The notes beneath the pieces are model-generated. The model was not told where the DNA came from, ran no database searches, and was given only the letters and a program-made list of their open reading frames with translations. Both the position numbers and the translations under genes were made by a program. A stretch of 61,328 nucleotides of DNA from Conidiobolus incongruus B7586 (lineage: Eukaryota; Entomophthoromycota; Entomophthoromycetes; Entomophthorales; Conidiobolaceae): assembly GCA_000697335.1 (NCBI GenBank), contig JNEM01016867.1, positions 1 to 61,328 on the forward strand. The letters run 5' to 3'. Of the stretch, positions 44,503-57,167 are shown piece after piece; position 1 is the first letter of the stretch, and the number at the start of each line of letters is the position of its first letter.

Positions 44503-47500
44503 CTATTCTACAGTTTTAGCAATTTTGGAATCATTTTCCTTTTGATCTTGATCCTGCGTCTCTTCCAACGATCTCTTGGCACTTGGACTTTGAGGTTTAT
44601 CATTATTATCCTTCTCATCTTCATCAGCCATCAACCCCTCAAGGAGTTGGGGAGAGTTTTCAGCAGTGTCGGATTGGACACGGGGCTCGGACGTCTTTTC
44701 GAGTTTCATTAGAGTTGACACGAGACCGCGCTGGACATCCTCATTGTAATTGACGATATCTAGAACGAATTTCACTTTGAATAGTGCGTTGTTGTTGGCG
44801 GTGTTGCTCATTTCTAGAAGTTCCTTGAACATGGATTGGCATTCATTAAGTTTGGTGAGTGCATCCTTGATCGTTTGGGCTCCATCTGGAAGCTCGGAAA
44901 CATTCATACGTTTGATAGCTTTGCAGTACTTGTGGCGCACGAGTGCAAGGTTATATTTGATGCGTCGAGATTTGGGCTTAGTTTCCAGTAATTCGATTAA
45001 TATATCTTCAGCTTTGGTTAACATGGTTAAGTCGTTAATTTGCTGTGAGCATACATAGTAGGCTTTACTGAGAGCGATAAGATTTTCTGCAGTTCTCAAT
45101 GTGGGATCGCGTTTAAATACCTTTTCCAGAATATCAATGGCTAACTCACCTTTCTCCATGTCGATAAGCAAATTAGCGTAGCTGATCTGGAATGTGACGG
45201 GAGTGTGAGCTTCCTGTTGTAAACGTTCGTGGATTGACAAGCTATCCTCAAGGAGTCCCATTGTATGGAATGCGATAGCGACACCATGGACTGCATATAA
45301 AGCCTTAGGATTTTGATTGATTGCTTTTTTGAAGTGATTGTTAGCTTTGACACAATAGTTCCATCTTTGGTCTCTCTCCGTTGAGTGATGAGCCAAATTC
45401 AAATAATAGTTACCAACTTCGATGAGACTGCGAATGCTGGGAATTTCTCTAGCTTTCTGCTTGGTAAAATGATCTCTAGCACGTTTGAGGTTGGTTTGGT
45501 AATGTTGGAAACCTTGTTCATGTCGACTGGCTGCTGTTTCGAAATGTCCCATGTAGGTGTACAATCCATCAACACGACAGTCAGATTGTGGCTTTTCATT
45601 GGAATTCAAGGCTTGTTCAGCGGATTTCAATACTTGACATGCGTCCTCAAGCTTGCCTTCATGATAGTACGAATGTGCAAGAGCTAAAGTGGCAGTAGTA
45701 TATTTTGGATATTCCTTCACAATTTCATTAAGGTAAGTCTTGCATTCATCAAGTTGATCAAGTCGAGCTAAACAGTTGCCAATATTATATTTAAGTGTAA
45801 CTTCATAACCTTTAAGAGTTTCGTTGAGGTTTTCGATTTTCTTCAATTGATTTAATGCAGATTTAAAGTATCTTAAACTAACTTCAATATCATCTTTAAG
45901 GTGTACAAATCCCAAATTGTTGAGGATACCAATTTCCAGTTCGGCATATGCGGGTGCGTTAGGAGTAATGCCATTTACTTTACCGTTTACAAGAATTTGT
46001 AAGCTGTTGAAAAATGCTGTGCGACTTAAAAGAGGATTTGTATTCATGTAGAATTTCCCTATTTCGACAAGCACCTTGAAAGCACGGGACAGCCATGGTG
46101 ATTCAAGTTTTTTCTCTCTTGCTTCATCAATTAATTTAAGCACAAGCTGAAATAATGGTCTGACTTTTTCAGCAATTCCATCGGTTTTGGGAAGTTGAGA
46201 AGGGTAGGGATCTTTCTTTGCAGCCAACTGTTTGTTAGTTTCGACTAGATTGGTGACAAGTGTCTCTAAACTAAGGAGTAATACTTGACAGTCTGGTGAT
46301 TTGTAATGAATTTCAAATTTGATTTTTTCTAATGTAGTTAACGCTTCTTGGTATTTGCCTAAAATTGAAAAATTGAAAAACCGTAAATTAAATATTTAAA
46401 TATAATGCTAAGTTGTACTATAATTACCTCTAGAAAGTAAAATTTGAGCTAAACCAAAGTGAGCAAGTGGATGAGTTCTGTCTAATTGAATAGTCTTCTC
46501 AAATAACTCATAAGCCTGAATGAGGGATCCCGAGCAGAAATGGCACATTCCCAAATAGTAGGCGCTGTCTACAACCAAGTGCTGGGAGCTAAAGTAGTTG
46601 GAATTAGCTAGCACTGTCTTGAAGAATTGTGCAGCTTTAGAATAGTTTCCAAGGTGGTAAAGATACTCAGCAACCATAAAATTGGATAATGGATGCTGAG
46701 GATTTTGATGAAGTGTTTCATGAGTAACTTTAATAAAGTTATGAAGGTCGGGTGGACTGAGATCTATGGATTGACCAGCATTATCTATTTTACATATGTT
46801 AATAAATTAATATACATGGCTAATATTAAATGTATTACTTTGGTCAGGGTTGTCCAAGCTATCCAACAATTTTAATTCATCTTCATTAGTTACCACAGAT
46901 GCAGCAGTTTTGGATCTAGTATGTCTCATACCTAAGAAAATTAATAATTTAGTAAAATTTAAAGTTAATCAATCAAATATTTAAATTACTAATTTTGATT
47001 TGATTCCATTCCATCAATGCTAAATATAATTTATATTCGGGATTTTGAGGTGACTAAATTTCGAAATGAGTTTAAAATTGAAAAATCGTATGTGTATATA
47101 ATTATAATACCTCTTCACTCAAGACACTGAATAAATTTTTAGCTTTAGTATGTTGTTCCAACATTACGAGACAGATTGCAATAAATGGCCTAGGATCTCC
47201 CACGCGAAGATGTTGCCTACCTGGTAAGGAAACGATTAATTTGTAACAATCTTGAAATAGAGTTAAGGCTGTGTTGTATTCTCGAAGTTGCATCTTGACC
47301 ATAGCACGACCCATCAATGCAGCATAATGGGTGGGACTGTGGTAGAGAGCAAGTTGGAACTTGTCCAAACTCTTTGTGAGTTCCCAATTATTCAATAGGA
47401 TAAACCCATGAATAGCGTTATAGTTGGGATTGACTAACAATTCGTCGTTAGGACCTTTAATAGGAACCAAATGGAACAAATAATTGGCGAAATTGGAGAA

Positions 47501-47812
47501 GATTTGTTGATTCCTATTATTGCTAAACCAGCTAAGGTACAACACCTGAGAAATCAATTGAAACTGGTGTACTGTAGGTTGAATAGATTTGGGATTAAAC
47601 TTACACCCAGCTTGCAATACTTTTTGCCAAGGCTGGATATCATTAACGTTAGAGCTATCGTTGTTATTTAATAAATAGTAATGTCTCGCTAAGCTCAAAT
47701 ATCTATCAATCGGATTTTGTTGAGGATTTTTGCCCTCTGTCTGACGTAATTGTTCGAGTTGTTCATCTAAACTTAACCTTAATAGAGAATCTTCAACTTG
47801 CAACATTTTCAT
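44503..47812 (-). CDS. CTR9: Paf1 complex subunit CTR9 (TPR protein)
   Basis: Five exons (47111-47812, 46990-47053, 46839-46931, 46428-46784, 44503-46358) join in frame to 1023 residues; yeast Ctr9 has 1077. CTR9 is the scaffold of the Paf1 complex, which travels with RNA polymerase II and is required for H2B ubiquitination and H3K4/K36 methylation. Tandem TPRs fill most of the protein: IDRYLSLARHYYLLNN and YNAIHGFILLNNWELTKS in exon 1, FMVAEYLYHLGNYSKAAQFF and AHFGLAQILLSRG in exon 4, and NNLGFVHLKDDIEVSLRYF and LYAVHGVAIAFHTMGLLEDS in exon 5. The tail after about residue 950 is acidic and lysine-rich with SPSAKRSLEE, as in other CTR9 proteins. Introns are 54-69 nt. A CCAAT (CCAATAG) lies about 120 bp before the ATG on the coding strand. 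Confidence 0.94.
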
Positions 47813-48854
47813 TAATTTATAATTTGTTTAATATAGTACTGGTTATTGAAAAAATATTAAAAATTGATATTTATTAAATTATCAATTTCAAAAAGTTAAA
47901 TAATTTAATATTTGTGACCTATTAGTAACCCCCTATTGGTTTAAATTATCTTAATATTTAAAGAGTGTTAATATAATAAATATTTGAGCTAATATATTAT
48001 AATGTTTTTTAAATATTGGTAATATTTCAATAATATCGAATGGTATTTTAAATTAATTGTCAATTTTAAACAATGGCAGTTGTCCTGAGTAAATTATATC
48101 ACTCCCAATCATTATTTGTAATTTATGGGATACCAAAGAATTTAAATTTGAATCAAATTTATTGATAATATATTAAATTAATTCAATACATTCAAAATTT
48201 AATAAAAACGAGAATAAAATGTTAATACTGAAAAATATCTAAAAAAGTTATATTTTACCAATACAACCATATTTAATTATTAAAAACATTATTATCTTTT
48301 CACTAATAATTAAACTCTTTAATTTTGGATGTCATATATTATAAAATTGAAATAAAGATTATAATAAATGCATATAGATTTAAAGTACTACATGGAGGAA
48401 GAACAATATATAGTAATAAACATTAGTATCATTTTAAATCAACACAAGAATGAATATTAATCGAGAATAAATTAATTGAAAAAACATTTAAAAATATCAA
48501 ATCATATGAAACTAATATAGGATTGATTGCTTAAATATGATTCAATCAGATGATAAAATATAAAAATATTTAATAATTTGCAATCTCAAGATTTTGTGTA
48601 CAACCCCCACGTTGGTTGCTTGTTAAAGAAAAGGCTTATTTTATTTTTTCATATTGAATTATTTTCACTTTTTATTAAGATTTTAATTCAATTCACCAAA
48701 TCCTATCTAATTTGTACATTTTTTAATTTAATTCTTGATTAATTATAATTATCCCATAATCATTTATTAATATTATCATGATATATTTATAAGCAATAAC
48801 TTCAGTCCATTATTTTTATTCAGTATTAATATCAGACAATCTAAAATTTCAATC
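47813..48854. other. divergent intergenic region, CTR9 and EMC5
   Basis: AT-rich and presumably holds both promoters. CCAATAG on the minus strand at 47933-47939 is the only motif noticed. Confidence 0.6.
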
Positions 48855-49178
48855 ATGACTATAACCGAACAAAAGCCCTCCAAGCTATATCGTCTCCTAC
48901 TAGCATTTGGCATCTTTTCCATCATCCACTCGTCCTACTCCATTTACGAAACCATTAAACTCAACACCCTCGACCCAAACACCTCCCTAGCACTACCCAA
49001 AGATATTAAACTCGAACTTTTCATTGGCTACATTCTTAGTACCTTCAGTTTGCTAATGATTTATACGAATTTCTTACCCATTGACCTACATGTTAAATTT
49101 AGTGATATGACCATTGATAAGTTGGAGGATAAGTTTGAGTTTAATAATTTTGTTAATAGGAGAACCGAAATGAATTGA
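48855..49178 (+). CDS. EMC5: ER membrane protein complex subunit 5 (MMGT1 family)
   Basis: A single exon of 107 codons. EMC5 is a core membrane subunit of the ER membrane protein complex, an insertase for tail-anchored and multipass proteins. The layout matches the family: a first helix LYRLLLAFGIFSIIHSSYSI, a loop with LPKDIKLELFIGYILSTFS (the family has LPIDIVLQTLLAF...), a second helix, then the cytosolic DMTIDKLEDKFEFNNFVNR tail, equivalent to the KTFDTLRNHPSFYVFNHR end of human EMC5. Length is typical (yeast 141, human 131). Start chosen as the first ATG. Confidence 0.9.
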   Translation: MTITEQKPSKLYRLLLAFGIFSIIHSSYSIYETIKLNTLDPNTSLALPKDIKLELFIGYILSTFSLLMIYTNFLPIDLHVKFSDMTIDKLEDKFEFNNFVNRRTEMN

Positions 49179-50571
49179 AGATTGAATATATAATAATAAA
49201 TCGTTAATTTAGTATATGACATTAGATCATAATATGATTTTTGATATAATTATAGATTTTAGATTATCATAACCACTTCTTAATAAACCCTTTCATCAAC
49301 AATTCTATATTCATTTCATTCATCAAAAAATTGAAATAATTTGACTATTTTCTAAATTGAATAAATAAAGCTAATATATCAATTTTGATAAATATTGAAA
49401 CCAAATCAATTTAAAATTTCAATTATATTATAACCCATGTAGATAAGTAGTGATCCTTTTTTAAGTCTCAATAATTCTCAATATAATATATGTTTCCTAA
49501 TCAAATCTTCTGTAAATCATTTACAACTAATTAATATTATTCACAAAGAATGATTCCTTTAATTATTTTTTCAACTAATAATAATCATTTTACATAATAA
49601 AACCAAAATTCAAATTTTATATGAAAATTATTATTAATTATATATATGATTAATAATTCTAATAGAAAGTGAGTAATAAGTTAGATTGTATGATTAATAT
49701 GCTAGTTCTTCCCTCCTCCATTTGTATCGTATATCAAAAATATGGTATATCTTATTAAAATAATCATTTTCAAGAATTAAAAATTCAATAATTTGCATCA
49801 TTTTATATTATATTACTAATACGCTTGAATTATAAGTTATATCAAAATTATATATTATGCCAATACATTAAATGTTTGTATTTTTATCAAAATTTTGAAA
49901 AAAAATTGTGATAGTAATTGCAAATAAAAATACACCACTATTGTAAAATAATTTTTATAAAAAATCCAATAATATTCTAATATTTATATATTTAATTTTC
50001 TAAAACTTGCAATATCTTCCAAGAAATTATCATAAAGAGTAAATTCAAAACAGATCTGATATATATATATATATCTTAAATATGAGACATCAGATTTGAT
50101 ATACTGAATTTTGAGTAGATGGTTTAGTTTTATATATTATAAACTAAAGAAACACCTTTTTAATTGATATTTAGTATTATGAAACACGATTTCCAATTTA
50201 AAATCATAATATCAATCCTTTTTCAGAATATATTTCTCTATTGTTAATTTACAAAATTTTTAAAGTATCATTAATTAATTTATACTCATGATAAATATTA
50301 GAAAATTTTAAATGTGGAATATGATTTGCCTTTTTAGCTGAGTTCATGAATTAATCCTTAATTAAATTTGGGTTGATAATAATTTTCTATCACTGATATT
50401 TTTACCAAAATTCAAAAAACATACTTAATAACTCAATTCAGATTATCAACAAAAATATATTTCAACTGCTAAAATTATAATACCAATAACTAATAAAATT
50501 TATTATCCGAAATTAATTGCTATATAAAAAAGTATATGCTATACATAAATAAAACAATGAATAAATAATTA
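49179..50571. other. AT-rich intergenic stretch
   Basis: Between convergent EMC5 and the unassigned gene ending at 50572; nothing recognisable. Confidence 0.7.
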
Positions 50572-52858
50572 TTACAATTCCAAATACTCTTCTAATTTTT
50601 TCAAATCAACTAGTTGCATCAGCTCCTCAACGGCTTTCAATTGTTCGATACGTTTCATTGGAAGTTCGATAATTTCAGGATGTTGTTTTTGTTGCTGATT
50701 AAGATCGTTGGGGGATGACGAAGATGATGAAGTGTTTTCAAGGTGCTAAATACCAAATTATTAAAAATAGAATTGTGAGATAGTATGGTAGTTACCTGAG
50801 CAGCGTTCAGTAAGATCTGAATACTATCCTGAAAGTTATTGAGGATGTGCGTCTTGGTGGAGGAGGTAGGCATAGGCTCTGTGAAGGATCTTGGAGGATA
50901 ATGATCCTCGGTATTTCTGGAATATGTCATCGAGAGTTGGTAAGGTGTCCAGCTTCCCCTTGCGGTAGTCGATGCGTAAGCGTAGGATCTAAATGAATTA
51001 GGATTAGGCCGATGCTCATGTGATATAGCTAGATTTTAGGATTCAAAATGGTTGTTTATGAAATTTTAAGGAGTATAGAATATAAAATAAAAACAAACCT
51101 TGCCTCGTCTCTAATATAATGACTCGCATCCATAAATTGGTGATAATCCACAAGTGTAGGTACTGAATTGTGATTCAGATTGGGCTCCATCACAGGGAAA
51201 TGATTACTTGGTAAGGATTTTGGAATTTCCAATGGCTTTTGCTTTGAAACTACCACACCATTTGATTTGCGCTTAGTGTCTGTGGGCTTTTTGTAGACTG
51301 AAAGATGTAAAGGATTATTGAGAAGATCTTCTTTGAGTTGTTTGAGATTCTCTTGCGCTTGCTGTTTCGACTTTCTCGCCAGTGGGGATCTGGGAGATGG
51401 TAGTATCGTTTTGTTTCGTACTCTATCTGTTGCTTTGGGCGTTGAAGGCAACTTCAACGTTGTATCCACACCTGACGAACCTGCTGTTGTGGTAGAGTGC
51501 TCCACTGTCAAGGGGTTTGGCACTGTCGATGAAGGAAAATTGGTTTGAACTGGATTATCTGCGGGTTGTGAGCTCTGAGATGGAGTATCTATAGATTTTG
51601 ATACTTCCAATGCAGGTAAAATTTCCGAAGTTGGATTTTCTTCAGGCTTTGATACTTTCAAAGTGGGTAAAGTAGCCTTCGGTTCATTCTTTACAGATTT
51701 TGACACTGTTGTTTTAGGTTGATTTAATTGACTCTCTTTAGCCTCATAATCCTCTGCTTTCTTATCGCTCGACGATAGTAAATCTATCTTCTTGTCTATA
51801 CTGGGAAATTCAGGAATAGGTAAGGTTTCAGGCTCAGTTTCGTTTAATATCGAACTAATTCTAGTCATTAGTTATGTTACAAACCCATTAGTAAATAAAT
51901 CAATTACCTCAAACTACATTTACTACGATACTTTCTAATCAAGTGCTCATCCAAAATCTCTTTAGACAATTCGAAATCTTTCGGTTTGGTATCTTTCAAC
52001 AATTTGGTTAGTTTAGTAAATGCTGTAGAGATTGTCTATACCAAAAGTGAGCTAAATAGGTAAAGCAAAAATATGCCTAATTACCTTTGGATCTTTCTGC
52101 TTCGCCACAGTACTCTTAGTTTTAGTCACTTTGGGACTATTTGTGACTTTATCTAATTTTGATTTTGAGCTCTTAGAGCTCGAAATGTCCGTCTGTGCCT
52201 TGGTTTTAGTAGACTTAGGACTAGATATATTAGAATTGGTAGATTTAGAACTATTCGTTATATTCGTTGAAGTGGCCTGTTTGGGTTTTAATGAAGCTGA
52301 CTAAAATTGGGATTAGTATAATGTTAATAAATGTGAAAAATGTTGAGAATTACTACTAAATCCTCTAAACTGATAAAAGGTTCTAGTTCGCTATAAAAAT
52401 ATTTTTTTTCAGCAATGATTAATAATTGAAAATAATAAATTAATTTAAATTAGTTACCTCTTTGTCGTCACTTCACTAGGTTTAGAAAATTTAATATTAA
52501 TAGTCTTCTTAGGTTGTTTTAACTTATCACTCGGAAATGATTTTGGCGAAGGTGAGTTAGCTATCCTCTTCAAAGGTGGTAAATCCTTATCCATTTCTTC
52601 CTCCTCCTCGTTGTCCTCACTCGGTGTAACTTCCCTCGACTTCTTCCTACCGAGTTTATTCCCACTCTCAGCCGTGTCACTTTCTGAACTCTCGGTTGTA
52701 CTCGCTTTATTCGTATCTTGAACTATTACGGGTCGTTTCGCGTGGGATAAGTTTATACGAATTTTCAAATTTGTGGTTTGATTGGCGTTTGTATTGTTAG
52801 TTTCGTTATTATTTAAAATGAGGTTAGTAGTAGTGGGATAATTTTTAGTATCATTCAT
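50572..52858 (-). CDS. unassigned Ser/Lys/Pro-rich, probably nuclear protein
   Basis: Seven exons (52458-52858, 52354-52390, 52085-52300, 51908-52035, 51099-51860, 50796-50988, 50572-50745) join in frame to 636 residues. I do not recognise it. The N-terminal half is disordered: Asn-rich start, Ser/Glu clusters, an acidic run EDNEEEEEMDKDLPPLKR, then many Ser/Thr/Lys and SPK repeats. A short helical block follows in exon 4 (FTKLTKLLKDTKPKDFELSK). Another long disordered Pro/Ser/Lys part ends with FMDASHYIRDEAR, and the C-terminus is a predicted helix (RIEQLKAVEELMQLVDLKKL). Composition and basic patches suggest a chromatin or transcription factor. The acceptor of exon 6 is uncertain: the frame used stays open, but a shifted frame (LRLRIDYRKGKLDTLPTLDD) looks equally protein-like, so the C-terminal 120 residues may be wrong. 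Confidence 0.65.
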
Positions 52859-53689
52859 TTTCCTTTTTTCTTAATATTATTAATAGGTGATGAAAGGGTT
52901 TAAATGTGTATGCTTCAATGAATCAGTACTATATGTTTCGAATATGGTTTAATTGATATGTATAGTTAAATTAATAGTATATACTAATAGAATGATTGAT
53001 TATAATTAATGAACTGATGTAACTTCATAAATTTTATTATGTATTATAAATTCTTAATTTTATTAATTGTTTCTTGAATTTTATTTTGTGGGTTATTCAA
53101 CTATAAGTTGAAACTCCGCAATTAAAATGAGCCAACTAACTTCCTTGAATCGGATTTCTTGTGTTGTGATTGGCTAATCCAAAGTTTAGAATAGTTGAAA
53201 TGACCGTGGTTCAAATTCATTGTGATTGGTTAACCATTGACCAATTTTTGGCTATGATTAATGATTTTTCATTATTTCTTAATATTTAGTTAATATTAAT
53301 AATTTTTCAACAGCCTAATTCTAATCTATCTGAAAAGCTCTTATCAATATTAGATTGTATACTGTCAATCATGTTTTAATAAAATGGCTAATTTGCCAAA
53401 TTTGCTAAATTATAATGGTTACAAATTTTGATACTTGAATGATATCATCAGCAGTACAAAGATATTACACTATTTGTGAAATCAAATACTGAAATTTTAT
53501 TATAAATTTCAAATCACAAATATTACAAAATTGTATTGGGAAATTGAAGTGTATGCCAAAGATAAATATGATAAAAGATATAGTGTTTTAAATATGGTCT
53601 ATTAAGTAAAAATTAAAAGCTCTTCCCAACGACAAATAATCAAAGTTTTTAAGTGTACAAATATAATATACCCACTTACCCATAAGGGC
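52859..53689. other. upstream region of the unassigned gene
   Basis: AT-rich with moderate patches; holds the two CCAAT boxes and no visible gene. Confidence 0.6.
53167..53229 (-). promoter_or_regulatory. two CCAAT boxes upstream of the unassigned gene
   Basis: CCAATCA occurs on the coding strand at 53167-53173 and 53223-53229, 310-370 bp before the ATG, both followed by CA. Possible HAP/NF-Y sites. Confidence 0.35.
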
Positions 53690-54625
53690 ATATAAATCCT
53701 GCAACTCCGACTCTGGGTCTTGGAAAGTTTCCACAAAATGGTACTTTACAGCAGTAACTATGGCTTATGAGAGTAGATACAGGATGCTGTACCTAACGAA
53801 GCAGCTGATCATATCGCTGGATTAAACTCTGTTGCTCCAGCTATTTTCCAACCAATGAAAAAGAATCCACAGCATACCAAAGGGTATCCAAGATAATAGT
53901 TTTCACTAGAAAATAAAACCAGATTAGCTAAATATATTAGAATTAATAACATATTGAATTACCTATAACAGATCATCATCACTACCTAGATCTTGATCTT
54001 TCTATCAAGTAATGACAATAATTCCAGTAACATTGAAACTTGTTATTAAAAAATCCTATAGTTGGAATATTTCATACTTACTCTTGCGGCCCATGAATCC
54101 CAAAGCCCAGGCTCAGGGCTTGGGAAACTTCTGCAAAATAGCGATGAAGGAGTATCTATTTTATATGATGGTAGGCCGGTATACTGCACCAAACGAGAAG
54201 GATGATTGGCTAACAGGTTGAATTGTAAGTTCTCCGATCCATTGAGGTGCAACACCTAAAAGACTAAAGGATTGAAGAGAAAAAACTTAACTGGAGGAAA
54301 ACAAATGGTTCACAAAAGTTCAGCATCTTCAAACTTTCGAAATACAATATGGTTTACAGTCTATTGTTTTATCTTCAAAAAAAAAATATAACTTTGATTA
54401 TCTTGATCTTATCAACTAATAACAGCCATATCTCAAATATTCAACTATTCTGTGCAACCTTCACATTATTTTCGAAACTCTGACTCAGAGCTTTGGACAA
54501 TTATGCAAAATAGTCCCCAGAGGAAGTATCTACCGGTATAAGGGTAGGTCTAGGGTACTAAACTAGACGATCTGGCTGTGACCATTGGGTCGAACCTGGA
54601 CAAGCTCCCAAAAATGAGAATAATC
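53690..54625 (+). repeat. three diverged direct copies of an unknown repeat
   Basis: Copies lie at about 53690-53840, 54085-54245 and 54465-54625, spaced about 390 and 380 bp. Each has higher GC than its surroundings. The shared core reads roughly GACTCAGGGCTTGGGAAA, then CTTCTGCAAAATAG, AGGAAGTATCTA, ATGATGGTAGG and GGTATACTGCACCAAACG. Copies 2 and 3 also share a motif about 100 bp upstream (TCTTGATCTT followed by ATCAA). No long frame covers any copy, and no terminal inverted repeats were found. The spacing suggests an old tandem duplication of a unit of about 390 bp. Identity unknown; a mobile element or a decayed gene family are both possible. Confidence 0.6.
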
Positions 54626-54629
54626 GACC

Positions 54630-55761
54630 AATATGAAGACTTATACACTAATTAATGAGTAATTTTTCAATATTGATATTGAAATTGTTTTATATTCTAA
54701 TATTTGGTTTGACAATAGGCAATTCCAAATCTTGAAATTCTATTTATTTTCAGTTTGATGTCTATTTAATATCAAATAATAAGAGATTTTTATTAGTATA
54801 ATCCAACCGATATCTGCTAAATTGTAACCTTCCAGGCTTGACGCGATACTCAGATTTATCCAATCATTAATCCAGACATGATCTTCCAAAATTGAGATTT
54901 TAATATTATGTTAAATGAAATCGCATTAAAAACACTGAAAAAAGTATGATAATTTTACTATTTTAGTAAACTACATATGGATTTGATTTAAAAATCAGAC
55001 GCGTTTATAAAATATTGTACCTTTATAACAATAATTGCATCTTTAGTTAATTTTAATAAAAGTTGAAATCAAAATAAAAGCGAAAAATGCATAATTAAAT
55101 TTTCAATTTGATTATTTATACTGTTTTCAAATTATAAAATAATTACTTATTTAATATAATGATTGAAATTTTAAGCAGTCATTGTGCCTAAACACTCACT
55201 GACTACAATATCCCTGGAGATTATTCAACTCGATCTTATAATATGTTTGTTAAATCTTTGAATTTTTTACTAATTTTATTTGGTAAGCTTATTTATTAAT
55301 CAATAATAAGAAATCCTTAATCTGGTGGAGTTTTGGTGAGTAGTGTGAAATATATACATAACAATATCCTGTTACAATAATTGATTTAAAAATACTGACA
55401 TATACAAGTGTTGGAGTATTATTCATGTTATAATAATGATATCTTTTTGGTTAAGATCGCAATTAAATATATTAGACATATTGGGTATAAAATTGAAATA
55501 ATAATTTATTAAAATATCTCTAGTCATTGTTTTATTGTATACCAAGTTTAAATTTTTGTAATATTAATTATAAGTGGTTATTTTCTTAATTCCAATTTTA
55601 TAATCTTAAATATAATGGTATGAAAAACATTAAATTTTATGATCTCGATAATGGGAAATACATTGATTTTAATAAGATTCTTGATAAATTAATATGGTAT
55701 GTTGCCTTATTAATAAAAATACTATTAAGATAATAATTGATGTCATGATTGATCTAAACTA
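54630..55761. other. AT-rich stretch
   Basis: Nothing firm. An ATG at about 55243 opens a short hydrophobic frame (MFVKSLNFLLILFG) that runs straight into GTAAGC, like the first exon of a secreted protein, but no second exon was found. Confidence 0.5.
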
Positions 55762-56138
55762 TTACCAGTTAATAATGTCTTGCGAGACATTAGAGCGTGT
55801 TTTTGTAAATATAATAGAATTCAGTGCTTTAATATATTCTTGACAATGATGTCTAATAAAGTTATAGAGAGCAATATTACCAATGCAAAGAGTTGGAAAT
55901 TGAACAAGTAAATAAATTTTAATATTATTTAATATTTCATCTGGGATTTTATGAATATACAGAATAATATGATTGTATGTTGAACTTATAAAGCGGCCAA
56001 AAGTTCCTTCATTTTATAGTCATTTACCTTAAGATTGATATACTCAACAAAATCCTTTGGAAAATGTTTAATCCAGTCATGAGTAATTATTTTGTTATCT
56101 ATAGTTGATTTGCAACTGTTTGAATATTCAGAATTCGT
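55762..56138 (-). pseudogene. decayed F-box-like coding relic
   Basis: Two overlapping minus-strand open stretches with protein-like translation and no ATG. The longer, 55762-56013 (83 codons), contains IHKIPDEILNNIKIYLLVQF, then LCIGNIALYNFIRHHC, which has the spacing of an F-box (LP-x-E-I-L-x2-I-x2-YL). The other, 55986-56138 (50 codons), reads THDWIKHFPKDFVEYINLK, then VNDYKMKELLAAL. No intron joins them in one frame. The sequence is less AT-rich than its flanks. Most likely a remnant of a host F-box/LRR-type gene; the assignment rests on one short motif. Confidence 0.35.
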
Positions 56139-57167
56139 TTATTATGAAATTGTAATAATATATATAATCATTTGTTAATATTTTGTATTATTATTATTAT
56201 TTATTTATTTTTATATATCATTGATTTTATTTATTGTTAAAAATATCAGATTTTGAGAATTTCTGTACTTATAAGATTAAAGGTTTTTCATTTCCTGTCT
56301 TGATAAATGAATGCCAGCATTTTAATTTATTAAAAAATTTTTGTATCATTATTAAAATTTATTCTATTTCAAGATATAAATTTATATTCATTTTATAAGT
56401 TTACATTAAATTTAAATAATAATTAAATTATTGTGGTGGGAATTTCAAGTGAAAGCTTTATAGATTTTAATAAACAAAAATTATTTTAGTTTTCAACCAA
56501 ATATAGTTTTTTATAAATATAAATTCAATAATTTAGTAAAGGAATCAAAATTCTTGAGAAAAATTAATTCTATAATATGATTCTTATGAGTAAAAAGATT
56601 ATAAATTTTGTAGATTCAAAAATAGATAAAATTTTGTGATCAATATAGATACTAAATAATAGTGTACATAATAAACCAAATAACCTATTTTCAACTAATA
56701 TTCTATCTTATTATTGATTATAGTATAAAGTTTTATAAATGTTTTAATTCTATTTTAATATAATATATTATTTTATTGAAAGTTTTTGGTTTATATTTAG
56801 GTTTAAAATCCATTAATATAAAAAAAGAATTAAATTAAACTTTTATAAATTTCAATACTGACTTATAAAGAATAATAAAATATAGAAATTGTTGGAAAAT
56901 CACAATTAATTATTATTACAATGGTAATTTATCCAAAAAATTATGATATAATATTTTATAAGCTAATCAAGAGAAAAATTGTTATTGATATTTGATTAAT
57001 ATATTAACAGTTAATTAGAATAACATCAATAGCTCAATATATTTCATAAATATAAAATTTGTAACTAATTCAATGAAATATATAAATTTAAAAAATTCAT
57101 AAAAAACTTATAAAATGAAACTTTTAATAATAATTTTTTAAAATAAAATCCTTTTTCAAGAATGATA
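56139..57167. other. AT-rich stretch
   Basis: Nothing recognisable on either strand. Confidence 0.7.

Noticed and set aside
45141-45687. several 66-100 codon frames inside CTR9
   Set aside because: Shadows of the long TPR-coding exon in other frames.
54012-54255. 69-codon frames on both strands over repeat copy 2
   Set aside because: The frames are not kept in the other two repeat copies, so they are unlikely to be coding.
55230-55300. signal-peptide-like first exon (MFVKSLNFLLILFG followed by GTAAGC)
   Set aside because: No downstream exon found; short hydrophobic frames are common in AT-rich DNA.
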